A stretch of 64,000 bases of DNA from assembly GCF_900106015.1 (NCBI RefSeq), contig NZ_LT629797.1, positions 3,224,001 to 3,288,000 on the forward strand, read 5' to 3'. The position numbers and the translations under genes were made by a program. The notes beneath the pieces are model-generated. The model had not been told where the DNA came from, ran no database searches, and was given only the letters and a program-made list of their open reading frames with translations. Shown in pieces: positions 56,058-64,000 of the stretch (the stretch's first letter is position 1; each line of letters begins with the position of its first letter). Source of the DNA: Pseudomonas sihuiensis. Its GTDB lineage: Bacteria > Pseudomonadota > Gammaproteobacteria > Pseudomonadales > Pseudomonadaceae.

Positions 56058-57059
56058 TCAGGCAGTGGCCTTATCGTCTTTCTTCAGACTTGCCGGCGGC
56101 CAGTTGTCGAGGCGCATACCGAGGGACAGACCACGAGAAGCCAGAACATCCTTGATTTCGGTCAGGGATTTCTTGCCCAGGTTCGGGGTTTTGAGCAGCT
56201 CTACTTCGGTGCGCTGAATCAGATCACCGATGTAGTAGATGTTCTCTGCCTTGAGGCAGTTGGCCGAACGTACGGTCAGTTCCAGGTCATCGACAGGACG
56301 CAGCAGGATCGGATCGATCTCGTCTTCCTGCTCGACCACCACTGGCTCACTGTCACCTTTGAGGTCGACGAACGCGGCCAGCTGCTGCTGCAGGATGGTC
56401 GCGGCACGACGGATAGCCTCTTCAGGGTCTAGGGTACCGTTGGTTTCCAGGTCGATAACCAGTTTGTCCAGGTTGGTGCGCTGCTCGACACGGGCGTTTT
56501 CCACCACGTAAGCAACCCGACGCACAGGGCTGAACGAAGCATCCAGCTGCAAGCGACCAATGCTGCGGCTTTCATCTTCGTCGCTCTGACGCGCGTCAGC
56601 CGGCTCATAGCCGCGACCACGAGCCACGGTGAGCTTCATGTTCAGCGCGCCATTGGAAGCCAGGTTGGCGATTACGTGGTCGCCATTGACGATTTCGACA
56701 TCGTGATCCAGCTGAATATCGGCAGCGGTAACTACGCCCGGGCCCTTCTTAGCCAGAGTCAGGGTCACTTCGTCACGGCCGTGCAGCTTGATAGCCAGAC
56801 CTTTCAGGTTGAGCAGGATCTCGATGACATCTTCCTGCACACCTTCGATCGCGGAGTACTCATGGAGTACGCCATCGATCTCGGCCTCGACTACTGCACA
56901 GCCAGGCATGGAGGACAACAGGATGCGACGCAGCGCGTTGCCCAGGGTATGGCCAAAGCCACGCTCGAGAGGCTCGAGGGTGATCTTGGCGCGGGTCGGA
57001 CTGACCTCCTGCACATCGATGTGACGGGGGGTCAGGAACTCATTTACCGAAATCTGCAT
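56058..57059 (-). CDS. rpoA: RNA polymerase alpha subunit
   Basis: A 333-aa alpha subunit: N-terminal assembly domain ([20 protein letters not shown]), flexible linker near 235-250, and C-terminal domain (residues ~255-325: [19 protein letters not shown], then [20 protein letters not shown]), which binds UP elements and activators such as the AraC and LysR proteins of this window. It lies between rpsD and rplQ. Confidence 0.98.
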   Translation of the reverse strand: MQISVNEFLTPRHIDVQEVSPTRAKITLEPLERGFGHTLGNALRRILLSSMPGCAVVEAEIDGVLHEYSAIEGVQEDVIEILLNLKGLAIKLHGRDEVTLTLAKKGPGVVTAADIQLDHDVEIVNGDHVIANLASNGALNMKLTVARGRGYEPADARQSDEDESRSIGRLQLDASFSPVRRVAYVVENARVEQRTNLDKLVIDLETNGTLDPEEAIRRAATILQQQLAAFVDLKGDSEPVVVEQEDEIDPILLRPVDDLELTVRSANCLKAENIYYIGDLIQRTEVELLKTPNLGKKSLTEIKDVLASRGLSLGMRLDNWPPASLKKDDKATA

Positions 57060-57081
57060 GGATGCACCTATTTTCTAGCCC

Positions 57082-57702
57082 TTACTTGGAGTAGAGCTCG
57101 ACAATCAGGCTCTCGTTGATGTCAGCGGACAGATCGCCACGAGCCGGTACGTTCTTGAACACACCAGACTTCTTCTCGGCGTCTACTTCTACCCACTCAA
57201 CACGGCCACGCTGGGCGCAGAGCTCGAGAGCCTGAGCGATGCGCAGCTGATTGCGCGATTTCTCGCGAACAGCAACGACGTCGCCAGCCTTAACTTGGTA
57301 GGACGGTACGTTTACGGTCTGACCGTTGACGCTGATCGCTTTGTGCGAAACCAGCTGACGGGACTCGGCACGAGTAGCGCCAAAACCCATACGGTAAACC
57401 ACGTTGTCCAGACGGCACTCCAGCAGTTGCAGCAGATTTTCGCCGGTGGCGCCTTTCTGGCTGGCAGCTTGCTTGTAGTAACCGCTGAATTGACGCTCCA
57501 GTACGCCGTAGATACGACGAACTTTTTGCTTCTCACGCAGCTGGGTGCCGTAGTCGGACTGACGGCCACGGCGCTGGCCGTGGATACCCGGGGCTGCTTC
57601 GATGTTGCACTTAGATTCAAGCGCGCGAACACCACTCTTCAGAAAGAGATCGGTGCCTTCACGACGAGACAGTTTGCACTTGGGACCAATGTAACGAGCC
57701 AT
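57082..57702 (-). CDS. rpsD: 30S ribosomal protein S4
   Basis: A 206-aa S4, a primary 16S rRNA-binding protein and, in E. coli, the translational repressor of the alpha operon. Recognised are [35 protein letters not shown] and the S4 RNA-binding domain ([30 protein letters not shown]). The Cys positions of the zinc-binding S4 type are absent at the N-terminus except Cys9. Confidence 0.98.
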   Translation of the reverse strand: MARYIGPKCKLSRREGTDLFLKSGVRALESKCNIEAAPGIHGQRRGRQSDYGTQLREKQKVRRIYGVLERQFSGYYKQAASQKGATGENLLQLLECRLDNVVYRMGFGATRAESRQLVSHKAISVNGQTVNVPSYQVKAGDVVAVREKSRNQLRIAQALELCAQRGRVEWVEVDAEKKSGVFKNVPARGDLSADINESLIVELYSK

Positions 57703-57719
57703 TTCTCACTGTCTCCTGA

Positions 57720-58109
57720 TTACACGCGACGCTTCTTCGGCGGACGGCACCCGTTGTGCGGGATTGGCGTCACGTCGGTGATGCTGGCGATTTTGTAGCC
57801 GCAGGCGTTCAGAGCACGCACGGCGGATTCGCGACCTGGGCCTGGACCTTTGACGTTGACGTCGAGGTTCTTCAGACCGTATTCCAGTGCAGCCTGACCA
57901 GCGCGCTCGGCGGCGATCTGGGCAGCGAACGGAGTGGACTTACGCGAGCCGCGGAAACCCGAACCACCGGAGGTAGCCCAGGACAGGGCGTTACCCTGAC
58001 GGTCGGTAATGGTCACGATAGTGTTGTTGAAAGACGCGTGGATATGGGCGATGCCATCAACCACCGTCTTTTTGACTTTTTTACGAGTACGAGCAGCAGG
58101 TTTTGCCAT
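57720..58109 (-). CDS. rpsK: 30S ribosomal protein S11
   Basis: A 129-aa S11 with [20 protein letters not shown] and the invariant end [16 protein letters not shown]. It forms part of the 30S platform near the mRNA exit. It lies in the alpha operon between rpsM and rpsD. Confidence 0.98.
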   Translation of the reverse strand: MAKPAARTRKKVKKTVVDGIAHIHASFNNTIVTITDRQGNALSWATSGGSGFRGSRKSTPFAAQIAAERAGQAALEYGLKNLDVNVKGPGPGRESAVRALNACGYKIASITDVTPIPHNGCRPPKKRRV

Positions 58110-58139
58110 GACTAAATTCCTGTCGATTCGCGAATGCGA

Positions 58140-58496
58140 TTACTTGCGGATCGGCTTACGCGGGCCCTTACGGGTGCGAGCGTTGGTCTTGGTACGCTGA
58201 CCGCGGACCGGCAGACCTTTACGATGACGCAGGCCACGGTAGCAACCCAGATCCATCAAGCGCTTGATCTTCATATTCACTTCACGACGCAGGTCGCCTT
58301 CGGTATTCACCTTGGCTACTTCGCCACGCAGCTGTTCGATCTGCTCGTCAGTCAGATCCTTGATTTTCGCAGCCGGGTTTACACCGGTAGCGGCACAGAT
58401 TTTCTGTGCAGTGGTGCGACCAACACCGAAGATGTAGGTCAGCGAGATAACAGTGTGCTTGTTATCCGGAATGTTAACGCCTGCAATACGGGCCAT
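58140..58496 (-). CDS. rpsM: 30S ribosomal protein S13
   Basis: A 118-aa S13: [20 protein letters not shown] at the start, [20 protein letters not shown] in the basic tail. It touches the P-site tRNA and bridges to the 50S head. It is the first gene of the alpha operon; a hairpin at 58585-58608 separates it from rpmJ. Confidence 0.98.
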   Translation of the reverse strand: MARIAGVNIPDNKHTVISLTYIFGVGRTTAQKICAATGVNPAAKIKDLTDEQIEQLRGEVAKVNTEGDLRREVNMKIKRLMDLGCYRGLRHRKGLPVRGQRTKTNARTRKGPRKPIRK

Positions 58497-58584
58497 TCAG
58501 TGGAACTCCAATTGACAGCTACCTACGCCCCGGAAGCCAAGAAATAGGGCGCGAGATATTAACGCTGTAATAACAAATAATCAA

Positions 58585-58608
58585 CCCGGCAGCGCACTAG
58601 CTGCCGGG
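58585..58608 (-). terminator. Hairpin between rpmJ and rpsM
   Basis: Minus strand CCCGGCAGC-TAGTGC-GCTGCCGGG followed by TTGATTATTTGTTATT. The stem has nine pairs and a T-rich but interrupted tail. It may attenuate transcription from the spc into the alpha operon. Confidence 0.6.
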
Positions 58609-58629
58609 CTTATCACGCGTGGTTCACAC

Positions 58630-58746
58630 TCAGCCTTGGCGCTGCTTGTGACGCGGCTCTGCGCTGCAGATCACCCGCACGACACCTTCGCGACGGATAA
58701 TTTTGCAGTTACGGCACAGCTTTTTCACCGATGCACGAACTTTCAT
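58630..58746 (-). CDS. rpmJ: 50S ribosomal protein L36
   Basis: A 38-aa L36 beginning [20 protein letters not shown] and ending EPRHKQRQG. Zinc ligands Cys11, Cys14, Cys27 and His33 are all present, so this is the zinc-requiring (C+) form. It lies 28 bp after secY and ends the spc operon. Confidence 0.97.
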
Positions 58747-58774
58747 TACCAACTCCTCGAACCTTACGGGTGGA

Positions 58775-60103
58775 TCAGCGGAGCATGCCGCTGCCATAGC
58801 CCTTCAGGTTGGCTTTCTTCATCAGGGAATCGTACTGGTGAGACACGAGGTGCGATTGCACTTGGGACATGAAGTCCATGACAACCACGACCACGATCAG
58901 CAACGAGGTCCCGCCAAGGTAGAACGGAACGTTGGCCGCAACCACCAGGAACTGGGGCAGCAGGCACACGGCCGTCATGTAAAGAGCACCGAACATGGTC
59001 AAGCGGGTCAGAACGCCATCGATATAGCGTGCAGACTGCTCGCCCGGACGGATGCCCGGAATAAAGGCACCGGACTTCTTCAGGTTTTCCGCTACGTCTT
59101 TCGGGTTGAACATCAGCGCTGTGTAGAAGAAGCAGAAGAAAATGATCCCTGCACTAAACAGCAGAATGTTCAACGGCTGACCAGGAGCGATAGCCTGCGA
59201 AATGTCCTGCAGCCAGCCCAAACCCTCGGACTGACCAAACCAGGCACCCAGCGAGGCCGGGAACAGCAGAAGGCTGCTGGCGAAGATGGCCGGGATTACG
59301 CCCGCCATGTTCACCTTCAACGGCAGGTGGCTGGTCTGCGCAGCGAAGACCTTGCGGCCCTGCTGACGCTTGGCATAGTGCACCGCAATGCGACGCTGAC
59401 CACGCTCAATGAACACCACGAAACCGATGATCGCTACTGCCAACAGGCCGATGGCGATCAGAGCGAAGATGTTGATATCGCCCTGACGAGCAGACTCGAA
59501 AGACTGCCCGATTGCCGACGGCAGACCGGCCACGATGCCTGCAAAAATCAGCATCGAGATACCGTTGCCGACACCGCGCTCGGTGATTTGCTCGCCCAGC
59601 CACATCATGAACATCGCGCCCGCCACGAAAGTGGTGATCGCCACGAAGTGGAAGCCGAAATCGCCCGAGAACGCAACGCCCTGACTAGCCAGACCAACGG
59701 ACATACCGATAGCCTGAACGAACGCCAGAACGAGAGTGCCGTAGCGGGTGTACTGGCTGATCTTGCGACGGCCAGCTTCACCTTCCTTCTTCAACTGTTC
59801 CAGCTGCGGGCTGACAGCGGTCATCAGCTGCATGATGATCGATGCCGAAATGTACGGCATGATCCCCAGTGCAAAGATGCTCATCCGCTCCAGCGCGCCG
59901 CCGGAAAACATGTTGAACAAGCTAAGAATGGTCCCCTCATTCTGCCGGAACAGATCCGCCAGTCGGTCTGGGTTGATGCCAGGAACCGGGATGTGCGCAC
60001 CTATCCGGTAGACGATGATCGCCAGGAACAGGAAACGCAGACGAGCCCAGAGTTCGGACAACCCGCCACCTGCCAGCGCTGAGAGAGCACCTTGCTTAGC
60101 CAT
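58775..60103 (-). CDS. secY: Protein translocase subunit SecY
   Basis: A 442-aa inner-membrane channel protein with ten helices. Present are [23 protein letters not shown] at the first helix, the plug region after it, and [12 protein letters not shown]. The cytoplasmic loops carry basic residues such as [15 protein letters not shown]. It starts one base before the rplO stop ends. Confidence 0.98.
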
Positions 60104-60535
60104 TTAGTCCTCGAACTTACCGCCAGCCGCGATGATAGCCGCACGCGCACCCTTGGTGGCGGCGATACCTTTCAGGGTGACCGCACGGGTAACCTCACCA
60201 GACAGCATGACTTTCACACGCTGTACGTGATGGCCTACCAGATTGGCATCCTTCAGAGCCTGCAGAGTTACAACACCTTCTACCTTGTTCAGCTCGGAGG
60301 TACGCACTTCAGCGCGATCCATAGCCTTCAGGGAGACGAAGCCGAACTTCGGCAGACGGCGGTGCAGCGGCTGCTGACCACCCTCGAAACCCGGAGCGAT
60401 GGAACCACCGGAGCGGGAGGTTTGACCCTTGTGGCCACGGCCACCAGTCTTACCCAGACCGCTACCGATGCCACGGCCCGGACGGTGCTTCTCGCGACGG
60501 GCACCCGGCGCGGAACGCAGATCGTTCAGTTGCAT
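60104..60535 (-). CDS. rplO: 50S ribosomal protein L15
   Basis: A 143-aa L15 with the Gly/Arg-rich N-terminus ([20 protein letters not shown], then [17 protein letters not shown]) and a globular C-terminal half. It binds 23S rRNA in the core of the large subunit. It follows rpmD by two bases. Confidence 0.98.
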   Translation of the reverse strand: MQLNDLRSAPGARREKHRPGRGIGSGLGKTGGRGHKGQTSRSGGSIAPGFEGGQQPLHRRLPKFGFVSLKAMDRAEVRTSELNKVEGVVTLQALKDANLVGHHVQRVKVMLSGEVTRAVTLKGIAATKGARAAIIAAGGKFED

Positions 60536-60537
60536 GA

Positions 60538-60717
60538 TTAACCCTCCACCTTCAACAGGTAGTAAGCCTTGTTGATCATGCCGCGGTTTTCCGGAGTATC
60601 CAGAACCTCTACGGTGTGACCGATGCGACGCAGGCCCAGGCCCTTGACGCAAGCTTTGTGATTGGCCAGACGGCCATTGGTGCTCTTGATCAGAGTCACT
60701 TTGACGGTATTAGCCAT
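60538..60717 (-). CDS. rpmD: 50S ribosomal protein L30
   Basis: A 59-aa L30: [20 protein letters not shown] then [16 protein letters not shown]. The short bacterial form, lacking in some phyla. It lies between rpsE and rplO. Confidence 0.98.
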   Translation of the reverse strand: MANTVKVTLIKSTNGRLANHKACVKGLGLRRIGHTVEVLDTPENRGMINKAYYLLKVEG

Positions 60718-60719
60718 GG

Positions 60720-61220
60720 TTAGAGAATCTCCTCGACGCTCTTGCCACGCTTGGCTGCAACAGAACCCGGAGACTGCATGGTCTTCAGACCCTTGAAAGT
60801 GGCGTGAACCACGTTCACCGGGTTGGTCGAGCCGTAGCACTTGGCCAGAACGTTCTGCACACCAGCCACTTCCAGCACAGCACGCATGGCGCCGCCGGCG
60901 ATGATACCGGTACCTTCCGAAGCCGGCTGCATGAACACCTTGGAGGCGCCGTGAGCGGACTTGATCGGGTACTGCAGAGTGGTGCCGTTCAGATCAACTT
61001 GGATCATGTTGCGACGAGCAGCTTCCATCGCCTTCTGGATAGCAGCCGGAACTTCGCGGGACTTGCCACGGCCGAAACCGACGCGACCCTTGCCATCACC
61101 TACCACGGTCAGCGCGGTGAAAGTGAAGATACGGCCACCCTTTACGGTCTTGGCAACGCGGTTAACCTGAACCAGCTTCTCGATGTAGCCTTCGTCGCGC
61201 TTTTGGTCGTTATTTGCCAT
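60720..61220 (-). CDS. rpsE: 30S ribosomal protein S5
   Basis: A 166-aa S5 with the double-stranded RNA-binding domain ([20 protein letters not shown]) and [20 protein letters not shown], the loop where ram and spectinomycin mutations map. It contributes to decoding fidelity. Confidence 0.98.
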   Translation of the reverse strand: MANNDQKRDEGYIEKLVQVNRVAKTVKGGRIFTFTALTVVGDGKGRVGFGRGKSREVPAAIQKAMEAARRNMIQVDLNGTTLQYPIKSAHGASKVFMQPASEGTGIIAGGAMRAVLEVAGVQNVLAKCYGSTNPVNVVHATFKGLKTMQSPGSVAAKRGKSVEEIL

Positions 61221-61223
61221 AAC

Positions 61224-61574
61224 TTAGAACTCCAGCCCGCCTTCACGAGCAGCATCAGCCAGCGCCTTGACGCGGCCGTGGTACTTGAAGCCAGAACGGT
61301 CGAATGCCACCTGGGTCACACCAGCGGCTTTCGCACGCTCAGCAACCAGCGCACCAACTTTCTTGGCTGCGTCGACGTTGCCGGTGGCGCCATCACGCAG
61401 TGCTTTGTCCAAGGTAGAGGCGCTGGCCAGAACCTTGCTGCCGTCGGCCGAGATGACCTGGGCGTAGATGTGCTGCGAAGAGCGGTACACGCACAGACGC
61501 ACGGCTTCGAGCTCGTGCATTTTCAGGCGTGCTTTGCGAGCGCGACGCAGACGAGTAACTTTTTTGTCGGTCAT
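61224..61574 (-). CDS. rplR: 50S ribosomal protein L18
   Basis: A 116-aa L18 that binds 5S rRNA: basic N-terminus ([20 protein letters not shown]), [17 protein letters not shown] and the end AREGGLEF. It lies between rplF and rpsE. Confidence 0.98.
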   Translation of the reverse strand: MTDKKVTRLRRARKARLKMHELEAVRLCVYRSSQHIYAQVISADGSKVLASASTLDKALRDGATGNVDAAKKVGALVAERAKAAGVTQVAFDRSGFKYHGRVKALADAAREGGLEF

Positions 61575-61585
61575 TTTTCAGCCCC

Positions 61586-62119
61586 TTACTTCTTCTTGGC
61601 TTCTTTACGACGGACAACTTCATCCGCGTAACGAACGCCTTTGCCCTTGTAGGGCTCAGGACGACGGAAGTCACGGATTTCCGCAGCCACCTGACCCACC
61701 AGTTGCTTGTCGATACCCTTGATCAGGATTTCGGTCTGGTTCGGGGTTTCAGCCACGACGCCTTCCGGCAATTCGTAGTCGATCGGGTGGGAGAAGCCCA
61801 GTGCGAGGTTCAGCACCTGGCCTTTGGCTTGAGCTTTGTAGCCCACGCCGACCAGTTGCAGCTTACGCTCGAAGCCTTGGCTGACACCGATGACCATGTT
61901 GTTCACCAGAGCACGAGTAGTACCGGCCATAGCGCGGTTCTGCTGGTCGCCATTACGAGCGGCGAAACGCAGTTCGCTACCTTCCTGGATCACTTCCACG
62001 GACGAGTGAACGTTCAGTTCCAGAGCGCCCTTGGCACCCTTGACCGAGAGCTGCTGACCGGCGAGTTTGATCTCGACACCGGCAGGCAGCACAACGGGGT
62101 TCTTAGCAACGCGAGACAT
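61586..62119 (-). CDS. rplF: 50S ribosomal protein L6
   Basis: A 177-aa L6: [20 protein letters not shown] at the start and the C-terminal signature [18 protein letters not shown]. It stands near the factor-binding site. The ATG at 62119 gives the invariant MSRVAK start. Confidence 0.98.
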   Translation of the reverse strand: MSRVAKNPVVLPAGVEIKLAGQQLSVKGAKGALELNVHSSVEVIQEGSELRFAARNGDQQNRAMAGTTRALVNNMVIGVSQGFERKLQLVGVGYKAQAKGQVLNLALGFSHPIDYELPEGVVAETPNQTEILIKGIDKQLVGQVAAEIRDFRRPEPYKGKGVRYADEVVRRKEAKKK

Positions 62120-62132
62120 GCTTATCCCCCCC

Positions 62133-62525
62133 TTAGAACACGGTGCAGAGCACTTCGCCGCCGACACCGGCAGCGCGCGCAGCGCGATCCGTCATCACAC
62201 CTTTATTGGTGGAGACGATGGAAACACCGAGACCGCCGCGAACCTTCGGCAGGTCATCGACGGATTTGTATTGACGAAGGCCAGGACGGCTCACGCGCTT
62301 GACTTCCTCGATGACCGGACGGCCTTCGAAGTACTTCAGCTCGATGGACAGTTGTGGCTTGGCTTCACCATTGACTTCATAACCCGCAATGTAACCTTCG
62401 TCTTTCAGAACTTTGGCTACGGCTACCTTCAGAGTGGAAGAAGGCATGCTTACGACGGACTTTTCAGCCATCTGGGCATTACGGATACGAGTTAGCATGT
62501 CCGCTAACGGGTCCTGCATACTCAT
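62133..62525 (-). CDS. rpsH: 30S ribosomal protein S8
   Basis: A 130-aa S8 starting [20 protein letters not shown] and ending [12 protein letters not shown], with [20 protein letters not shown]. It binds helix 21 of 16S rRNA and in E. coli represses the spc operon through its own mRNA. Here an unusual 191-bp gap with two hairpins separates it from rpsN. Confidence 0.98.
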   Translation of the reverse strand: MSMQDPLADMLTRIRNAQMAEKSVVSMPSSTLKVAVAKVLKDEGYIAGYEVNGEAKPQLSIELKYFEGRPVIEEVKRVSRPGLRQYKSVDDLPKVRGGLGVSIVSTNKGVMTDRAARAAGVGGEVLCTVF

Positions 62526-62645
62526 GGGCTAGACGCTCCTGATACAAAAAGAACAGCCCGAGGGCTGTGGGATCATCCAAAAGCTCGGCATGGAAATACC
62601 AGGCTCAGGAGAGCCGGACATTCTAGAGACCGATCAAAAATGAAT

Positions 62646-62665
62646 CAAGCCCCAAAAGGGGCTTG
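62646..62665 (-). promoter_or_regulatory. Hairpin in the rpsN-rpsH gap (proximal to rpsH)
   Basis: Minus strand CAAGCCCC-TTTT-GGGGCTTG followed by ATTCATTTTTGATC: an eight-pair stem with a T-rich tail. It may be an attenuator or a leftover terminator inside the spc operon. Confidence 0.6.
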
Positions 62666-62679
62666 TTCAAATAAAGACA

Positions 62680-62700
62680 AAGCCGGCACTAGGCCGGCTT
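62680..62700 (-). promoter_or_regulatory. Hairpin in the rpsN-rpsH gap (proximal to rpsN)
   Basis: Minus strand AAGCCGGC-CTAGT-GCCGGCTT followed by TGTCTTTATTTG: an eight-pair stem 16 bases after the rpsN stop with a T-rich tail. It looks like a partial terminator. Confidence 0.6.
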
Positions 62701-62716
62701 CGCTTTTTTACTGCTA

Positions 62717-63022
62717 TTACCAGCTGGCTTTCACCAGGCCCGGTACGTCACCGCGCATGGCGGCTTCGCGCAGCTTGTTACGCGACAGACCGAACTTGCG
62801 GTAAACGCCGTGCGGACGGCCGGTGATGCGGCAACGGTTACGCAGGCGCGAGGCGCTGGCGTCCCGTGGTTGCTTCTGCAGAGCGACCTGAGCTTCCCAA
62901 CGCGCTTCCGGACTGGTGTTCGGATTAGCGATGGTGGCTTTCAGCTCGGCACGCTTCTTGGCGTACTTGGCAACCGTTTGCTGACGCTTCAGCTCGCGGT
63001 TCTTCATGCTTGTCTTGGCCAT
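62717..63022 (-). CDS. rpsN: 30S ribosomal protein S14
   Basis: A 101-aa S14 of the long, zinc-free type (no CxxC pairs): [40 protein letters not shown] and the end PGLVKASW. It lies between rplE and rpsH. Confidence 0.98.
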   Translation of the reverse strand: MAKTSMKNRELKRQQTVAKYAKKRAELKATIANPNTSPEARWEAQVALQKQPRDASASRLRNRCRITGRPHGVYRKFGLSRNKLREAAMRGDVPGLVKASW

Positions 63023-63036
63023 TATCCAGACTCCGA

Positions 63037-63576
63037 TCAGTTGCGGAACGGGAAGTTGAAAGCACGCAGCAGAGCGCGGCCTTCATCATCGTTACGGGCA
63101 GTGGTAGTCAGGGTGATGTCCAGACCACGCAGCGCATCGATTTTGTCGTAATCGATTTCCGGGAAGATGATCTGCTCTTTCACGCCCATGCTGTAGTTGC
63201 CACGACCATCGAAGGACTTGGCATTCAGGCCGCGGAAGTCACGCACGCGCGGCAGGGAGATGGACAGCAGACGATCCAGGAACTCGTACATACGCTCGCG
63301 ACGCAGAGTGACCTTGACGCCAATCGGCCAACCTTCACGAACCTTGAAACCTGCGATCGACTTGCGGGCATGAGTCACAACGACTTTCTGACCGGTAATC
63401 TTCTCGAGGTCGGCAACAGCGTTTTCGATGATTTTCTTGTCACCGATCGCTTCGCCCAGGCCCATGTTCAGGGTGATCTTGGTGATGCGCGGAACTTCCA
63501 TCACGTTCGCCAGCTTCAGTTCTTCCTTCAGCTTGGGCGCGATTTCCTTCCGGTAAATCTCTTTCAGTCGTGCCAT
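63037..63576 (-). CDS. rplE: 50S ribosomal protein L5
   Basis: A 179-aa L5 that binds 5S rRNA and contacts P-site t[38 protein letters not shown] and [20 protein letters not shown] are typical. It follows rplX by 19 bp. Confidence 0.98.
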   Translation of the reverse strand: MARLKEIYRKEIAPKLKEELKLANVMEVPRITKITLNMGLGEAIGDKKIIENAVADLEKITGQKVVVTHARKSIAGFKVREGWPIGVKVTLRRERMYEFLDRLLSISLPRVRDFRGLNAKSFDGRGNYSMGVKEQIIFPEIDYDKIDALRGLDITLTTTARNDDEGRALLRAFNFPFRN

Positions 63577-63595
63577 GGTATTTACCTACGGATTC

Positions 63596-63910
63596 TCAAG
63601 CGCCAACCGGCTTCTGGGTGGACTTGAAGACACGAATTTTCTTGCCGTCTTCGGTCTTGAAGCCAACGCGGTCAGCCTTGTTGGTTTCAGAGTTGAAGAT
63701 GGCAACGTTGGAAGCGTGCAGAGGCGCTTCTTTCTCGACGATACCGCCTTGAACGCCCGACATCGGGTTCGGCTTGGTATGACGCTTCACCAGGTTGATG
63801 CCACCGACGACCAGACGGTCGTCAGCGAGAACCTTGAGCACCTTACCGCGCTTACCTTTGTCTTTGCCGGCGATCACGATGATCTCGTCGTCACGACGAA
63901 TCTTTTGCAT
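63596..63910 (-). CDS. rplX: 50S ribosomal protein L24
   Basis: A 104-aa L24 with the KOW motif near the start ([20 protein letters not shown]) and [13 protein letters not shown]. An early-assembly protein that starts 23S rRNA folding. Confidence 0.98.
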   Translation of the reverse strand: MQKIRRDDEIIVIAGKDKGKRGKVLKVLADDRLVVGGINLVKRHTKPNPMSGVQGGIVEKEAPLHASNVAIFNSETNKADRVGFKTEDGKKIRVFKSTQKPVGA

Positions 63911-63921
63911 GTCGGATCTCC

Positions 63922-64000
63922 TTAAAGCACTTCAGGGGCGAGCGAGACGATCTTCATGAACTTCTCGGAACGCAGTTCACGGGTCACTGGCCCGAAGATA
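63922..64000 (-). CDS. rplN: 50S ribosomal protein L14, C-terminal fragment
   Basis: The last 25 codons only: [20 protein letters not shown] then APEVL and a TAA stop at 63922-63924. This is the invariant L14 C-terminus. The rest lies beyond the window. It sits first, upstream of rplX, as in all spc operons. Confidence 0.96.
   Translation of the reverse strand, partial: IFGPVTRELRSEKFMKIVSLAPEVL

Overview
This window is chromosomal DNA of a Pseudomonas species: high G+C, Pseudomonas-type REP palindromes between genes, and gene content and order that, from memory, follow P. aeruginosa PAO1 around PA4042-PA4069 and then PA4232-PA4254. The exact species cannot be fixed from sequence alone. The complete benABCD set and a catalase-peroxidase beside the ribosomal operons would fit the P. 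mendocina/P. oleovorans side of the genus, but that is inference.

Layout. (1) 1-11.3 kb, minus strand: aromatic catabolism. benR-benABCD-benK convert benzoate to catechol. Then come pcaR, an AEC transporter, a ZapE/AFG1-like ATPase, pcaGH (protocatechuate 3,4-dioxygenase) and pcaQ. Operators that match known consensus sequences are readable for BenR (two direct repeats), PcaR (two sites) and PcaQ (one palindrome). (2) 11.4-20.1 kb, plus strand: a TauE/SafE permease, xseB-ispA, a single-chain biotin-dependent acyl-CoA carboxylase, an epoxide-hydrolase-like protein and dxs. (3) 20.2-24.3 kb: a cobalamin riboswitch and btuB, facing btuF, a small membrane protein and ribA. (4) 24.5-32.4 kb, minus strand: a retropepsin-like protease, a periplasmic binding protein, pgpA-thiL-nusB-ribH, ribB, ribC under an FMN riboswitch, and ribD-nrdR. 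(5) 32.5-38.8 kb, plus strand: lipoprotein, methyltransferase and a thioredoxin-TPR chaperedoxin, then a Zur-type operator followed by a His-rich DUF2796 protein, an ABC ATPase/permease pair and a DUF3299 protein (probable zinc-responsive operon). (6) A complete IS1595-type insertion at 38,932-39,958 with an 8-bp target duplication. (7) 40.0-44.9 kb, minus strand: a TonB2-type energising system (DUF3450, TtpC, ExbB, ExbD, TonB, TPR) with a candidate Fur box. (8) 45.1-52.6 kb: OmpW/OprG porin, two sugar-nucleotide SDR proteins, ssb, an MFS exporter and uvrA. (9) 52.6-64 kb, minus strand: haem-less ferritin, katG, and the alpha and spc ribosomal operons (rplQ to rplN, cut by the window end).

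The most unusual signal is a roughly 140-165-bp dispersed repeat present three times (2250-2390, 9351-9513, 37520-37662). All copies keep a core reading TGAGCATTyCGAr. The three pairs of complementary arms around it differ in sequence between copies, yet remain self-complementary within each copy, so the fold is kept and the sequence is not. Two copies lie exactly at stop codons inside the ben and pca operons. The third lies inside the reading frame of the ABC permease without breaking it. A second repeat family (24333-24448, 34612-34753) also keeps its ends and core while its internal arms differ. No tRNA, rRNA, CRISPR array or prophage was seen.
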